A DNA stretch of 64,000 nt from Streptomyces sp. NBC_01485. GTDB taxonomy: Bacteria; Actinomycetota; Actinomycetes; Streptomycetales; Streptomycetaceae. The stretch covers positions 7,502,001 through 7,566,000 of the forward strand of contig NZ_CP109435.1 of assembly GCF_036227125.1 (NCBI RefSeq), read 5' to 3'. Position 1 is the first letter of the stretch. Each line of letters starts with the position of its first letter. This document shows positions 17,145 through 25,424 of this stretch, piece by piece. The notes under the pieces are model-generated. The model was given only the letters and a program-made list of their open reading frames with translations. It was not told the DNA's origin and searched no databases. The position numbers and the translations under genes were made by a program.

Positions 17145-19028
17145 TCAGCCGTCGGCACCGCCGGAGCCGCCGGCGTCCAGCACCTCGGCCAGGGCGCGGA
17201 CCGACGGGGCGTCGAACACCTGGGCCATCGCGATGTCGACCGCGAACTCCCGCTCCACCAACTGGCAGAGCTGGGCCGCGTACAGCGAGTTGCCGCCCAG
17301 CAGGAAGAACGACGTGTCGCGCGGCACCTGTTCCAGCCCCAGCACCTCGCCGAACACCGCCGCGAGCCGTGTCTCCGTGCCGTCCCGCGGCGCCGTGCCG
17401 GCCGCCGCCTCCTGTGCGCGCAGCCGCTCGGCCAACTCGGCCAGCGCGTGGCCGTCCACCTTGCGGTCCTCCAGCACGGGCAGGGCCGCCAGCCGGTGGA
17501 CGCGGGCGGGCAGCAGATACCCCGGCAGCCGCTCGGCGAGCACGGCCCGCACGTGTTCCGGCTCCGGCTCCGTGAGCGCCGCCGCGTCGTCCGCCGTGCC
17601 GGTCGCCGTCGCCACGTAGAACAGGCACAGGTCCTCGCACGCGCCGTCCGGCCCGTGCAGCGGGACCACCCGGCAACTGCCGACCCCGGGCACCAGCCGG
17701 GCGGTGCGCTCGACGTCGTCCAGCTCCACGCGGTAGCCGCGCATCTTGACCTGGCGGTCGGCGCGGCCGTCGAAGTGCAGCAGGCCGTCGGCCGACCGGT
17801 GGCCCAGGTCTCCGGTGCGGTAGACCGTCAGCAGGGCGCCGTCGGGGCCGACCGGGACCTTGACGAACTTCTGGGCCGTCAGCTCCGGGTCACCCAGGTA
17901 GCCCAGGGCCAGGCCCGCGCCGGACAGGCAGATCTCGCCGGTCTCGCCGACCGCGCAGGGCTCGTCGCCGTCCAGGACGTACGCGGCGGTGTTGCCGTAC
18001 GGGCGGCCGAGCGGGACGCCGGCCGTGTCCTGGCAGTCCGCGAGGGTGACGATGTGCCCGGTGGCGGCGATCGTGCACTCCACCGGCCCGTACATGTTGT
18101 GCAGCGGGATGTCCGGATGCCGTTCCACGAAGCGGCGGGCGTGCACCGGCGACAGCCGTTCGCCGCCGGTGCCGACCACGCGCAGGCCGGTGAAGGCGTC
18201 CAGGTCGGTGTCGATCACCATGTGCAGGACGGCCGTCGGCAGGAACACCGTGTCCACGCTCTGCTGGGCGATCAACTCCCGCAGCCGTCGGGCCAGTTCG
18301 ACGGTGTCGGAGAGAACCAGCACCGTTCCGCCGCCCAGCAGCACCGCCCAGGAGTCCAGCCCGAAGGCGTCCCAGGTGGCCGCCAGCGACTGCGGCATCA
18401 CCGCCCGGCCGCCCACCGGCGCGAACGCCCACTCGTCGAAGAGGCGCACATTGCCGCGGTGCGCGGTCAGCACCCCCTTGGGCGTGCCGGTGGTGCCCGA
18501 GGTGAAGAACACGGCGCTCGCGTCGTCGCCCCGCACGGTCACCTCCGGCGCCCGCCGCCCGCCGGCCGCCAGAGCGGCGAAGTCCGCCTGTCCGACCCGC
18601 CAGACGGGCACCGGCCAGGACGCGTCCTCGGCCACGGCCATCAGCGGCGCCGCCAGCCTTTCCAGCAGCGCCCCGATCCGCTCCTTCGGCCACCGCGGAT
18701 CGAGCGCCGCGTACGCGGCCCCGCGCCGGACCACCGCGAGCAGGACCGCCAGCAGCTCCGCCGACCGGGGCATCAGCACCGGCACCAGATCGCCGGGACC
18801 GACGCCCCGTTCGGCCAGTTCAGCGGCGAAGTCGTGGGATGCCGCGGCGAGTTCGGCGTAACTGACCCGGCGCGGGCCGTCCACGACGGCGGTCGCGTCG
18901 GGATAGCGGCGCACACACCAGTCGAACAGCTCGTGCATGGTCTCGCCCCGGACCGGGGGCCCGGGGAGTGGGTTCCAGGCAGGGTCGGGCAGGGGCGCGC
19001 CGGGCGTCACCGTCACCGGGCCGCTCAT
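17145..19028 (-). CDS. NRPS adenylation-PCP didomain protein
   Basis: 627 residues; ATG at 19028 overlaps the stop of the upstream NRPS gene (ATGA), so the two are translationally coupled. The adenylation domain keeps its core motifs: FFTSGTTGTPKGV (A3), MYGPVECT (A5), YRTGDLG (A7), GRADRQVKMRGYRVE (A8) and a Lys in RKVDG (A10). A PCP follows with LLGGNS (4'-phosphopantetheine Ser near 17290). No condensation or thioesterase domain. By eye the binding-pocket positions equivalent to 235, 236, 239, 299 and 301 of GrsA read D, A, L, H, M: the Asp for the amino group suggests an alpha-amino acid, but I do not recognise the code. It probably loads its own PCP or the PCP of the neighbouring protein, whose A domain is degenerate. 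Confidence 0.92.
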   Translation of the reverse strand: MSGPVTVTPGAPLPDPAWNPLPGPPVRGETMHELFDWCVRRYPDATAVVDGPRRVSYAELAAASHDFAAELAERGVGPGDLVPVLMPRSAELLAVLLAVVRRGAAYAALDPRWPKERIGALLERLAAPLMAVAEDASWPVPVWRVGQADFAALAAGGRRAPEVTVRGDDASAVFFTSGTTGTPKGVLTAHRGNVRLFDEWAFAPVGGRAVMPQSLAATWDAFGLDSWAVLLGGGTVLVLSDTVELARRLRELIAQQSVDTVFLPTAVLHMVIDTDLDAFTGLRVVGTGGERLSPVHARRFVERHPDIPLHNMYGPVECTIAATGHIVTLADCQDTAGVPLGRPYGNTAAYVLDGDEPCAVGETGEICLSGAGLALGYLGDPELTAQKFVKVPVGPDGALLTVYRTGDLGHRSADGLLHFDGRADRQVKMRGYRVELDDVERTARLVPGVGSCRVVPLHGPDGACEDLCLFYVATATGTADDAAALTEPEPEHVRAVLAERLPGYLLPARVHRLAALPVLEDRKVDGHALAELAERLRAQEAAAGTAPRDGTETRLAAVFGEVLGLEQVPRDTSFFLLGGNSLYAAQLCQLVEREFAVDIAMAQVFDAPSVRALAEVLDAGGSGGADG

Positions 19029-21985
19029 GATCCGGCCGCCAGGGTGGACATGCGCACGGCCAGGCCCGCCGGGGTCGGGTTCTCGAAGACGTCGGCCAGG
19101 CGGAGCCGGATGCCGGTGTCCTCCTCCAACTGCTGCACCAACTGCGCGGCGAGCAGCGAATGGCCGCCGCTGCCGAAGAAGTTGGCGCTCGGGCCCAGGT
19201 CCTGACGGCCGGTCAGGGTGTTCCACAGGTCCACCAGCCGTGGCGTCCAGTCGCCGTCGGCCGGCGCCGTGCGAGCCGCCGCTGCCTCGGTCGCCAGCGC
19301 GGTGGCCGCCGCGAGGTCCACCGTGCCGTCGGCGGCCGTCGGCAGCGCGTCGGTCACCATCACGAACGACGGGACGGCGGCGCGCGGCAGCCGGAGCGCC
19401 GCGTGTTCGCGTACCGCCTCGGGGCTCGGCGGCTCGTCCGGGCCGGGTGCCGGGCGGACCAGGGCCACCAGCGCGGGCTCGTCGCCGGGTGTCTGCACCA
19501 ACGCGGCCTGGGCGACCGCCGGGTGCTCGCACAGGACACTCTCGGCGCGCTCGGGTTCGACCCAGCCGCCGAGCCGGTAAAGGCGGCGCGCGGTGGCGCC
19601 CAGCACCTCGACCGTGCCGTCGGCGGTCCACCGGCCCAGCAGACCGGTGTCCACCGCGTCGCGCCCGCTCCGGGACACCCGCAGCTCACCGGTCACGCCG
19701 AGAGGCAGTTCACGTCCGCCGGGCCCGGTGACGTAGACCCGTACACCCGGCGCGGGACGCACCTCGTCCAGCCGTCGGCCGTCCGGATCCACCGGCGTCG
19801 CCGCGCCCCACACACCGCTGTCGTCCACGCGCAGCAGGTACGGACGGGCCCCGAGGGCGGTCAGCCGGCGCGCCAGACCCGCCGGCGGCGGTTCGGTCAG
19901 CAGGGCGGGCCGGGTCACCGGGCCGCCTCGGGCCAGCAGATCCCACCAGGTGGCGGGCGCGGCCCGCAGCGCGGCATGGGGGTGCCGCTCCAGCAGGTCG
20001 TCCAGAGTGCCGTCGTACCCGGTGGCGACGATCACCCGTCCGCCGGTGGCCAGTGGCAGCCACATCTCCACCACCGCCGCGGGGTCTTCGGGCGCGCCCT
20101 GCCAGACGGCGTCCACGGGGCCGCCTGCCTGAGCCTCCAGCCCGCGGGCCGCGTCCGCCAGCAGCGCGCCGAGATCGGCGTGGCTGACCACACCGTCCGT
20201 GCGCCGCCAGGCCGCAGCGGCGGGGTCGTACCCGTCTTCACCGTCACCAGTACCGGCGTCGGCACCGTCGTTCATGTCCGGGACCGGCCCGGCCGGTGTC
20301 AGGCGCATGCCGTCCGGCAGGACCAGCGCGGCGTCGCCGTCGCCCGCCTGGGTGGCGCCGCAGGCCGCGCCCGCGAGCCACACGCCCAGGACCGCCGTCA
20401 GCCCGGCCGACCCCGCCACCGCCGACACGCCCACGGTGTCGCCGGGGGCGACCCCGTGCTCACGCAGCACGGCGGCCGTGGCCCGGGCGGCGCGCCACAG
20501 CGCCGCGTACGTCACGGTCCGGCCGTCCTCCTCGACGGCCACCGCGTCCGGGGTGGCCGTGGCCCGGGCGGCGACGATCGCGGGCAAGGTGCGTGGGGTT
20601 CCGTGCTGGCGAGGGGCGTGCGCGCCGTCCACGGTCGCTTGGTCGGTTGCGCACCACGCGGTGATGTCGGCGAGCCGCCGGCCGGGATCCCGGCCCAGTT
20701 CGGCGAGCAGCGCGTCGTAGCGGTGCAGCAGCAGGTCCACGTCCTGCGCGGTGTGCGCGACCGTGGAGTACACGGCCTTGACCTCGTAGCTGCCGGGCAC
20801 CGGCGAGATCACGAACTCCAGGTCGAACTTGCTGCTGCCGGTCTCCACGACGTCCAGCCTGCCCGGCAGTCCGCCGACCAGGATCTCGCGGTTGTCGCGC
20901 CCCGGCAGGTAGTTGAAGATGTGCCGGAACAGCGAGGAGCGCCATGAGGAGTCCAGCCGGGGCGCGTCGGGCACCAGGACGTCCACGGGCGCGTCGGCAT
21001 GGCCGACCGCCTCCAGGAAGATGTCACGGGTGGCGCGGACGAACTCGCGGAAACCGAGTTCGTCGTCCACGTGGTTGCGCAGCGGCAGGATGTTGACGTG
21101 GTAGCCGATGGTCCGCTCGGTGCGCGGGCCACGGATGTTGACCGGCAGGCCCACCGCGAAGTCGGGACCGGCGCCGTGCCGCGCCAGCAGCAGGTAGTAC
21201 GCGGCGAGCAGCACCACCGCGTCCGGCGCCCGCAGTTGCCGCTGGCAGTCGTGCAGCACCGCCGCCGACTCCGCCGACAGCACATGGCTGCGCGTCGCCC
21301 CGGCCAGCGAGTCGCCGTCCACAGGACGGTCCCCGACGCGCAGTTGGGCGCCGTACGGGTCGATGCCCTCCAGGTGCCGCTGCCAGAACTTCAGGCTCGC
21401 CTCGGCGGGCTCGGGCTCCACCCAGGCGGGCACGACCTCGACCGGCGCCGCGGACAGGTCGTGGCCGTCCGCCGCGATGCCGTAGGCGGCGGCCAGCTCC
21501 TCCAGGAAGATCGAGCTCGACATGGAGTCGAAGACCAGGTGATGCACCGCCAGGCACAGCACATCGCCCTCCGGTGCCTCGAAGTGCCCCACGCGCAGCA
21601 GCGGACCGCCGTCCAGCACGAACGGCCCGAGCACGAACTCGGTCATCGAGGACCGCAGTTCGTCCTCGTGGCCGACGGTGCGGCGCTCCACCGGCAGCGT
21701 CGCGTCAGCGGCCGGCAGCAGTTCCTTGACGAGCTGTCCCGCCTCGACGCGGAAGACGGTGCGCAGCGTTTCGTGGCGGCGCGCCATCGCCTGTACCGCG
21801 TCGCCGAGCACCTGTCCGTCCAGCCGCCCCGCGACCCGGACGGCCGCACCGGGCACGTTGTTGACGCTGCCCTCGGGCACCAGGCGCTCCAGCAGCCACA
21901 GTGCCTCCTCCTTGCGGCTGACCGGCCGCGGCGCCCCCCGGGGCCGGCCGTGGTCAGCCGTGACAGTGCTCTCAGACGATCCCAT
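19025..21985 (-). CDS. NRPS condensation - degenerate adenylation - PCP protein
   Basis: 986 residues from ATG 21985, preceded by AAAGAG. The N-terminal about 430 residues are a condensation domain with an intact HHxxxD motif (HHLVFD, near 21528-21549). The following region aligns in layout with an adenylation domain but has lost the signatures: no SGTTGxPKG (only WRRTDGVVSHADL), no YGPTE, no YRTGD, RLYRLGGWVE where A8 should be, and ADGTVD without the A10 Lys. The PCP at the C-terminus is normal (GSGGHSLLAAQ, Ser near 19158). So the protein can be primed and can condense, but should not activate an amino acid itself; the coupled A-PCP protein downstream is the obvious partner. Acceptor and donor substrates are unknown. 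Downstream of the P450 in the same direction. Confidence 0.9.
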   Translation of the reverse strand: MGSSESTVTADHGRPRGAPRPVSRKEEALWLLERLVPEGSVNNVPGAAVRVAGRLDGQVLGDAVQAMARRHETLRTVFRVEAGQLVKELLPAADATLPVERRTVGHEDELRSSMTEFVLGPFVLDGGPLLRVGHFEAPEGDVLCLAVHHLVFDSMSSSIFLEELAAAYGIAADGHDLSAAPVEVVPAWVEPEPAEASLKFWQRHLEGIDPYGAQLRVGDRPVDGDSLAGATRSHVLSAESAAVLHDCQRQLRAPDAVVLLAAYYLLLARHGAGPDFAVGLPVNIRGPRTERTIGYHVNILPLRNHVDDELGFREFVRATRDIFLEAVGHADAPVDVLVPDAPRLDSSWRSSLFRHIFNYLPGRDNREILVGGLPGRLDVVETGSSKFDLEFVISPVPGSYEVKAVYSTVAHTAQDVDLLLHRYDALLAELGRDPGRRLADITAWCATDQATVDGAHAPRQHGTPRTLPAIVAARATATPDAVAVEEDGRTVTYAALWRAARATAAVLREHGVAPGDTVGVSAVAGSAGLTAVLGVWLAGAACGATQAGDGDAALVLPDGMRLTPAGPVPDMNDGADAGTGDGEDGYDPAAAAWRRTDGVVSHADLGALLADAARGLEAQAGGPVDAVWQGAPEDPAAVVEMWLPLATGGRVIVATGYDGTLDDLLERHPHAALRAAPATWWDLLARGGPVTRPALLTEPPPAGLARRLTALGARPYLLRVDDSGVWGAATPVDPDGRRLDEVRPAPGVRVYVTGPGGRELPLGVTGELRVSRSGRDAVDTGLLGRWTADGTVEVLGATARRLYRLGGWVEPERAESVLCEHPAVAQAALVQTPGDEPALVALVRPAPGPDEPPSPEAVREHAALRLPRAAVPSFVMVTDALPTAADGTVDLAAATALATEAAAARTAPADGDWTPRLVDLWNTLTGRQDLGPSANFFGSGGHSLLAAQLVQQLEEDTGIRLRLADVFENPTPAGLAVRMSTLAAGS

Positions 21986-22051
21986 GCGCTGCGCTCTTTC
22001 GTGCTCGGGGCCAGGGCGGCTTCGTGCTCGGGGCCAGGCGGCCTGCGGCGT

Positions 22052-22089
22052 CCGTGATGCTGCGTGCCGGGCGGTACGCAGCATCACGG
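22052..22089 (-). terminator. Hairpin between P450 and NRPS genes
   Basis: A perfect 14-bp stem (22052-22065 with 22076-22089) and a 10-base loop, just after the P450 stop on the transcribed minus strand. No T-run follows, so it is more likely a partial terminator or mRNA-stabilising element than a full stop. Between it and the NRPS start, tcgtgctcggggccagg occurs twice. Confidence 0.6.
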
Positions 22090-22105
22090 GGTGCGGGGTG
22101 TCCGG

Positions 22106-23344
22106 TCAGCCCGCGGCGACCGGGAACTGCCGCAGTCCCCGGGCCGATGCCGACATCCAGCGCTCCTCCGGACCGGTCTGCCGCAGGTCCGGCAGCCGGG
22201 CCGCCAGCGCCCGGAACGCGGCGGCGGCCTCCATACGGGCCAGCGGCGCTCCCAGGCAGTAGTGCGGACCGCCGGAGAACGACAGGTGCTCGGTCTTGGT
22301 GTTGCGGGTGATGTCGAAGCGGTCGGGGTCGGGGAAGACCTCCGGGTCCCGGTTGGCGGCGCCCAGCAGAACCGCCACCAGCGACCCGGCGGGCAGGGTG
22401 TGCCCGGCCAGCTCCACGTCCTCGTGGGCGACCCGGGTCGCCAGTTGCGCGGGGGAGTCCCAGCGCAGCGTCTCCTCCACCACGCCCGAGGCCAGCTCGG
22501 GGTCCGCGCGCAGCATGTCCCACTGCTCGGGGTGGTTCAGCAGCGCCATCGTGCCGTTGGCCACCAGGTTGGTGGTGGTCTCCGTACCCGCCACGGCGAG
22601 GATGCCGCAGATCCCGATGGCCTCGCTCGTGGTCAGCACGCCCTCGCGTTCGGCCGCGACGAGCCGGCTGATCACATCGTCGCCCGGCTCCTTGGCGCGC
22701 AGCTCCATCAGGTCGGCGAACACCTCGTACAGGCCGTCGACGGTGAGCTGCAGCTCCCCGAGGTGCTCGGGCGAGACGAACCCCTCCAGCACCTGCGCCG
22801 CCCCGTGGCAGCAGTGGTCGAACTTCTCGCGGTACTCGTCGGGAATTCCCAGCAGACCCCGGATGAGGGCGATGGGAAGATGCTTGGAGAAATCCTTCAC
22901 GAGGTCGAATCCGGAAACCGGATCGAGCCGGTCGAGCAGTTCCGCGCAGACCTCTTCCACATGCGGACGGTACGTTCCCATGTGACGCGGGCTGAACAGG
23001 GGAATGGCCAGCCGGCGCATCCGGGTGTGGTCCGGCGGATCCAGCTTGAGGAACGAATCGTCCAGCGAGGAGAACTGCGGCGCCACTCGTTCCCCGGCGA
23101 CCGTACGCGTGCCGAAACGGCCGTCGCGCAGAATCCGGTTGCCCAGCGCATGGTCGGCGGTGACCCACGTGTCCACCCGGCTCAGGTGCAGCGGACCGCG
23201 CTTCCGGACCTCTTCGTACAGAGGATAGGGATTCGCCTGCCCACGCAGCAGCAGGGCGTAGGGATCCCCCAGCGCGCCCATGCTCCATATGAACCGCGAG
23301 CTCTGTAGGTAGCTTTCCATTTCTTTTTCGGTCGGGACCGGCAT
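22106..23344 (-). CDS. Cytochrome P450
   Basis: 412 residues; ATG 23344 has GAGGAG five bases upstream. Bacterial class I P450: I-helix oxygen-binding AGTETTTN, K-helix ExxR (EETLR), and heme-ligand loop FSGGPHYCLGAPLAR with the Cys codon near 22257. No membrane anchor; electrons would have to come from a ferredoxin and reductase encoded elsewhere, as none is in this window. First gene of the minus-strand operon ahead of the two NRPS genes, and divergent from the histidine kinase, so it is probably a tailoring hydroxylase or epoxidase of the cluster product. Substrate unknown. Confidence 0.95.
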   Translation of the reverse strand: MPVPTEKEMESYLQSSRFIWSMGALGDPYALLLRGQANPYPLYEEVRKRGPLHLSRVDTWVTADHALGNRILRDGRFGTRTVAGERVAPQFSSLDDSFLKLDPPDHTRMRRLAIPLFSPRHMGTYRPHVEEVCAELLDRLDPVSGFDLVKDFSKHLPIALIRGLLGIPDEYREKFDHCCHGAAQVLEGFVSPEHLGELQLTVDGLYEVFADLMELRAKEPGDDVISRLVAAEREGVLTTSEAIGICGILAVAGTETTTNLVANGTMALLNHPEQWDMLRADPELASGVVEETLRWDSPAQLATRVAHEDVELAGHTLPAGSLVAVLLGAANRDPEVFPDPDRFDITRNTKTEHLSFSGGPHYCLGAPLARMEAAAAFRALAARLPDLRQTGPEERWMSASARGLRQFPVAAG

Positions 23345-23378
23345 GCAGCTCCTCGGACATTACGCAGACCGCGATTCG

Positions 23379-23391
23379 ATACGTGTCGTAT
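23379..23391. promoter_or_regulatory. Inverted repeat in the P450 / kinase divergent promoter
   Basis: ATACG-tgt-CGTAT lies between the divergent P450 and kinase genes, overlapping TATGCT (23390-23395), a plausible -10 for the kinase side. Candidate operator; the binding protein is unknown, the neighbouring response regulator being the first suspect. Confidence 0.4.
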
Positions 23392-23509
23392 GCTAGCGAC
23401 GCGCTGCGCGGGAGAAACCCCCTACCGTGCCCTGAAGCCCCCTAGCGGCACCCCCGATCGGCGTGCCGGACGGCCCTATGACGCCTGCTTGCAATTGACG
23501 GGAGTGGAA

Positions 23510-24577
23510 GTGTCAAGACCTGGGAAAAACTGGGGAGGCCCGAGCAGCTCGCGGGCCGTGGAGACCGCCCGGTGGGAGATTCTGGGCGCCTGTGAGGCCG
23601 AGCTCCAGGGTATGCTCGCGCCGGGCGAACCCGCCCTGATGTCCTGGCTGTTGGGGCAGGCGGACCAGATGGTCACCGAAGTGGTGGACAGCCTCAGGGC
23701 CGGCGAACCGAAACTGCGGTCCGCGTCGCAGGGGGTCTTCGACGGCCTGACGGACCCCCCGGCGCTCGAGGATTTCATTCAGGCGTCCTCCGCGTGCTGC
23801 TGTTCTGTTCTTCAGTCGATTTTACGGCTGGCGGAGCTGGACAAGGAGTTGAACAGCGATATTCGGCTGGTGGTCAGAGTTCTGGAGGAAAGCCGCAGTC
23901 GCCGTCTTCGGGAACTGACGGAAAGGCTGCGGACACTCCTGATGGAGTGGACCCTGCGCGCCCAGGAGAGCGAGCGGACAAGGATATCGCGGGAACTCCA
24001 CGACCGTATCGGATACGGGCTTTCGGTCGCCTATCGTAATTTGGAGCTGTTTCATCTGCACCGCGATTCCGATATCGCCGTGGCGACGGTGAAGGCGGAG
24101 GCCGCCCAGAAGGCCGTACGCGATTCCATGGACCAGTTGCGCATGATCAGTGCGGATCTGCGCGGAAACGACCGGCGGGGCAGTCTGAAAAAGGCTCTGC
24201 TGCACTCGCTGGAAGACCTGGAGAGCGAAGGCGTCTCCGTGCAGGTGCACGTGGAGGGTGACGAGTCGGCGGTGCCCGTCGGCATTCTTGACGAAGTCTT
24301 TCTCATTCTTCGCGAAGCGCTGCTCAACGCCCTCCGGCACGGGCGGCCCCGACGGCTGCGGATAAAGGTGGACATCTCCGCCGACGAGGTCCGCGCCATG
24401 GTCGACGACGACGGCCGGGGATTCGACAGGGAACCCCTTCCGTCCGCGAAGAGCATCGGGCTGATGGCGATGGCCGAACGCGCCCGGCTGCTGTCCGGGT
24501 CCGTCGTGATCCGCAGCCAGGTCGGCACCGGAACCCACGTCACCCTGGCCGTACCCCTGAGGGAGGAGGTGCGGTGA
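23510..24577 (+). CDS. Cytoplasmic sensor histidine kinase (HisKA_3 / NarX-DesK type)
   Basis: 355 residues from GTG 23510, which has GGGAG five bases before it; a longer in-frame start at 23390 lies in the presumed promoter. The N-terminal about 145 residues have no transmembrane segment and contain three consecutive Cys (codons 23795-23803). The dimerisation helix carries the phospho-acceptor His (ERTRISRELHDRIG, His codon 23999-24001). The ATPase domain shows EALLNALRHG (N box), DDDGRGFD and GIG-type SIGLMAMAERA. Stop overlaps the start of the response regulator by GTGA. A TTA codon at 23822-23824 makes translation depend on the bldA leucyl-tRNA in Streptomyces. It probably controls the adjoining biosynthetic genes; the signal is unknown. 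Confidence 0.92.
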   Translation: MSRPGKNWGGPSSSRAVETARWEILGACEAELQGMLAPGEPALMSWLLGQADQMVTEVVDSLRAGEPKLRSASQGVFDGLTDPPALEDFIQASSACCCSVLQSILRLAELDKELNSDIRLVVRVLEESRSRRLRELTERLRTLLMEWTLRAQESERTRISRELHDRIGYGLSVAYRNLELFHLHRDSDIAVATVKAEAAQKAVRDSMDQLRMISADLRGNDRRGSLKKALLHSLEDLESEGVSVQVHVEGDESAVPVGILDEVFLILREALLNALRHGRPRRLRIKVDISADEVRAMVDDDGRGFDREPLPSAKSIGLMAMAERARLLSGSVVIRSQVGTGTHVTLAVPLREEVR

Positions 24578-25245
24578 CGACGCCCGGCGCACCGATCAGC
24601 GTGGTCCTGGTGGACGACCACACCCTGTTCCGCGACGGCATCCGCGAGATCCTCGGGTTCTACCCGGACCTCACCGTCGTCGGCGAGGCCGCCACCAGCC
24701 AGGCGGCGATCGAGCAGATCCGCGAGCACCGCCCCGCCATCGTGCTGCTGGACATCGAACTGCCCGGCGGCGAGCCGCAGGACACCGTGACCCGGATGCG
24801 GGAGCTCTCCCCGGCCACCCGGATCATCGTGCTGAGCATGTACGACCGGCCGCAGATGGTGCGACGCCTCACCGAGGCGGGGGTCCGCGGATACCTGCTC
24901 AAGACCGCCGACCGCGAGGAACTGGTCGGCGCCGTCCGCCGCGTGCACGCGCACGCCGACTGCGTGGTGCTCGGCATCTCCGCCCAGTCGGCCGCCACGC
25001 TGAACGACCGGGCCGAGAACCCCTTGTCCCCGCGCGAGAGCGAGGTCCTGGAAATGGTCGCCCAAGCCCTCAGCAACAGCCAGATCGCCGGCCGGCTCGA
25101 CCTGTCCGAGGCCACCGTCAAGCGCCATCTGCGCAACGTCTTCGCCAAGCTCGGCGCGGTGTCCCGGATCGACGCCGTCAACAAGGCGGTCGGCGCGGCC
25201 CTGATCTCCCCCTCGCACCGCTCGGAGAACGTTCCGTTCGCATGA
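24574..25245 (+). CDS. NarL/FixJ-family response regulator
   Basis: 223 residues, GTG start overlapping the kinase stop by four bases, so co-translated. Receiver domain with acidic pocket VDDH, phospho-acceptor Asp in LLDIELPGG (codon 24751-24753), Ser of VLSMYD and Lys of LLKTA. C-terminal LuxR-type helix-turn-helix: LSPRESEVLEMVAQALSNSQIA and SEATVKRHLRNVFAKLG. Together with the kinase it forms the two-component switch at the border of the cluster; targets probably include the divergent P450-NRPS operon. Confidence 0.95.
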   Translation: MTTPGAPISVVLVDDHTLFRDGIREILGFYPDLTVVGEAATSQAAIEQIREHRPAIVLLDIELPGGEPQDTVTRMRELSPATRIIVLSMYDRPQMVRRLTEAGVRGYLLKTADREELVGAVRRVHAHADCVVLGISAQSAATLNDRAENPLSPRESEVLEMVAQALSNSQIAGRLDLSEATVKRHLRNVFAKLGAVSRIDAVNKAVGAALISPSHRSENVPFA

Positions 25246-25374
25246 GCGGCGCCCCACCGGCCGTTGGATGTTCGATGGCGTGCCAAGGGGGATGCGCCTT
25301 ACGCCGTCCAGGACTTCGCAGACTGTCCGACAGGGCGAACGGTCTGCCTGGCTGTCACTCGATCACTGCGACGG

Positions 25375-25403
25375 TGGCCTGCCGACATGAGGTCGGCAGG
25401 CCA
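25375..25403. terminator. Bidirectional hairpin between response regulator and arabinofuranosidase
   Basis: A perfect 12-bp stem (25375-25386 with 25392-25403) and a 5-base loop in the gap between two convergent genes. No T-run on either side. The 129 bases before it hold nothing I recognise. Confidence 0.7.
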
Positions 25404-25424
25404 TCACGGACACAGTCGCTTCCG

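Noticed and set aside
24052-25257. 401-residue minus-strand frame opposite the two-component genes
   Set aside because: No recognisable domain; the opposite strand has intact kinase and response-regulator motifs with overlapping start and stop.
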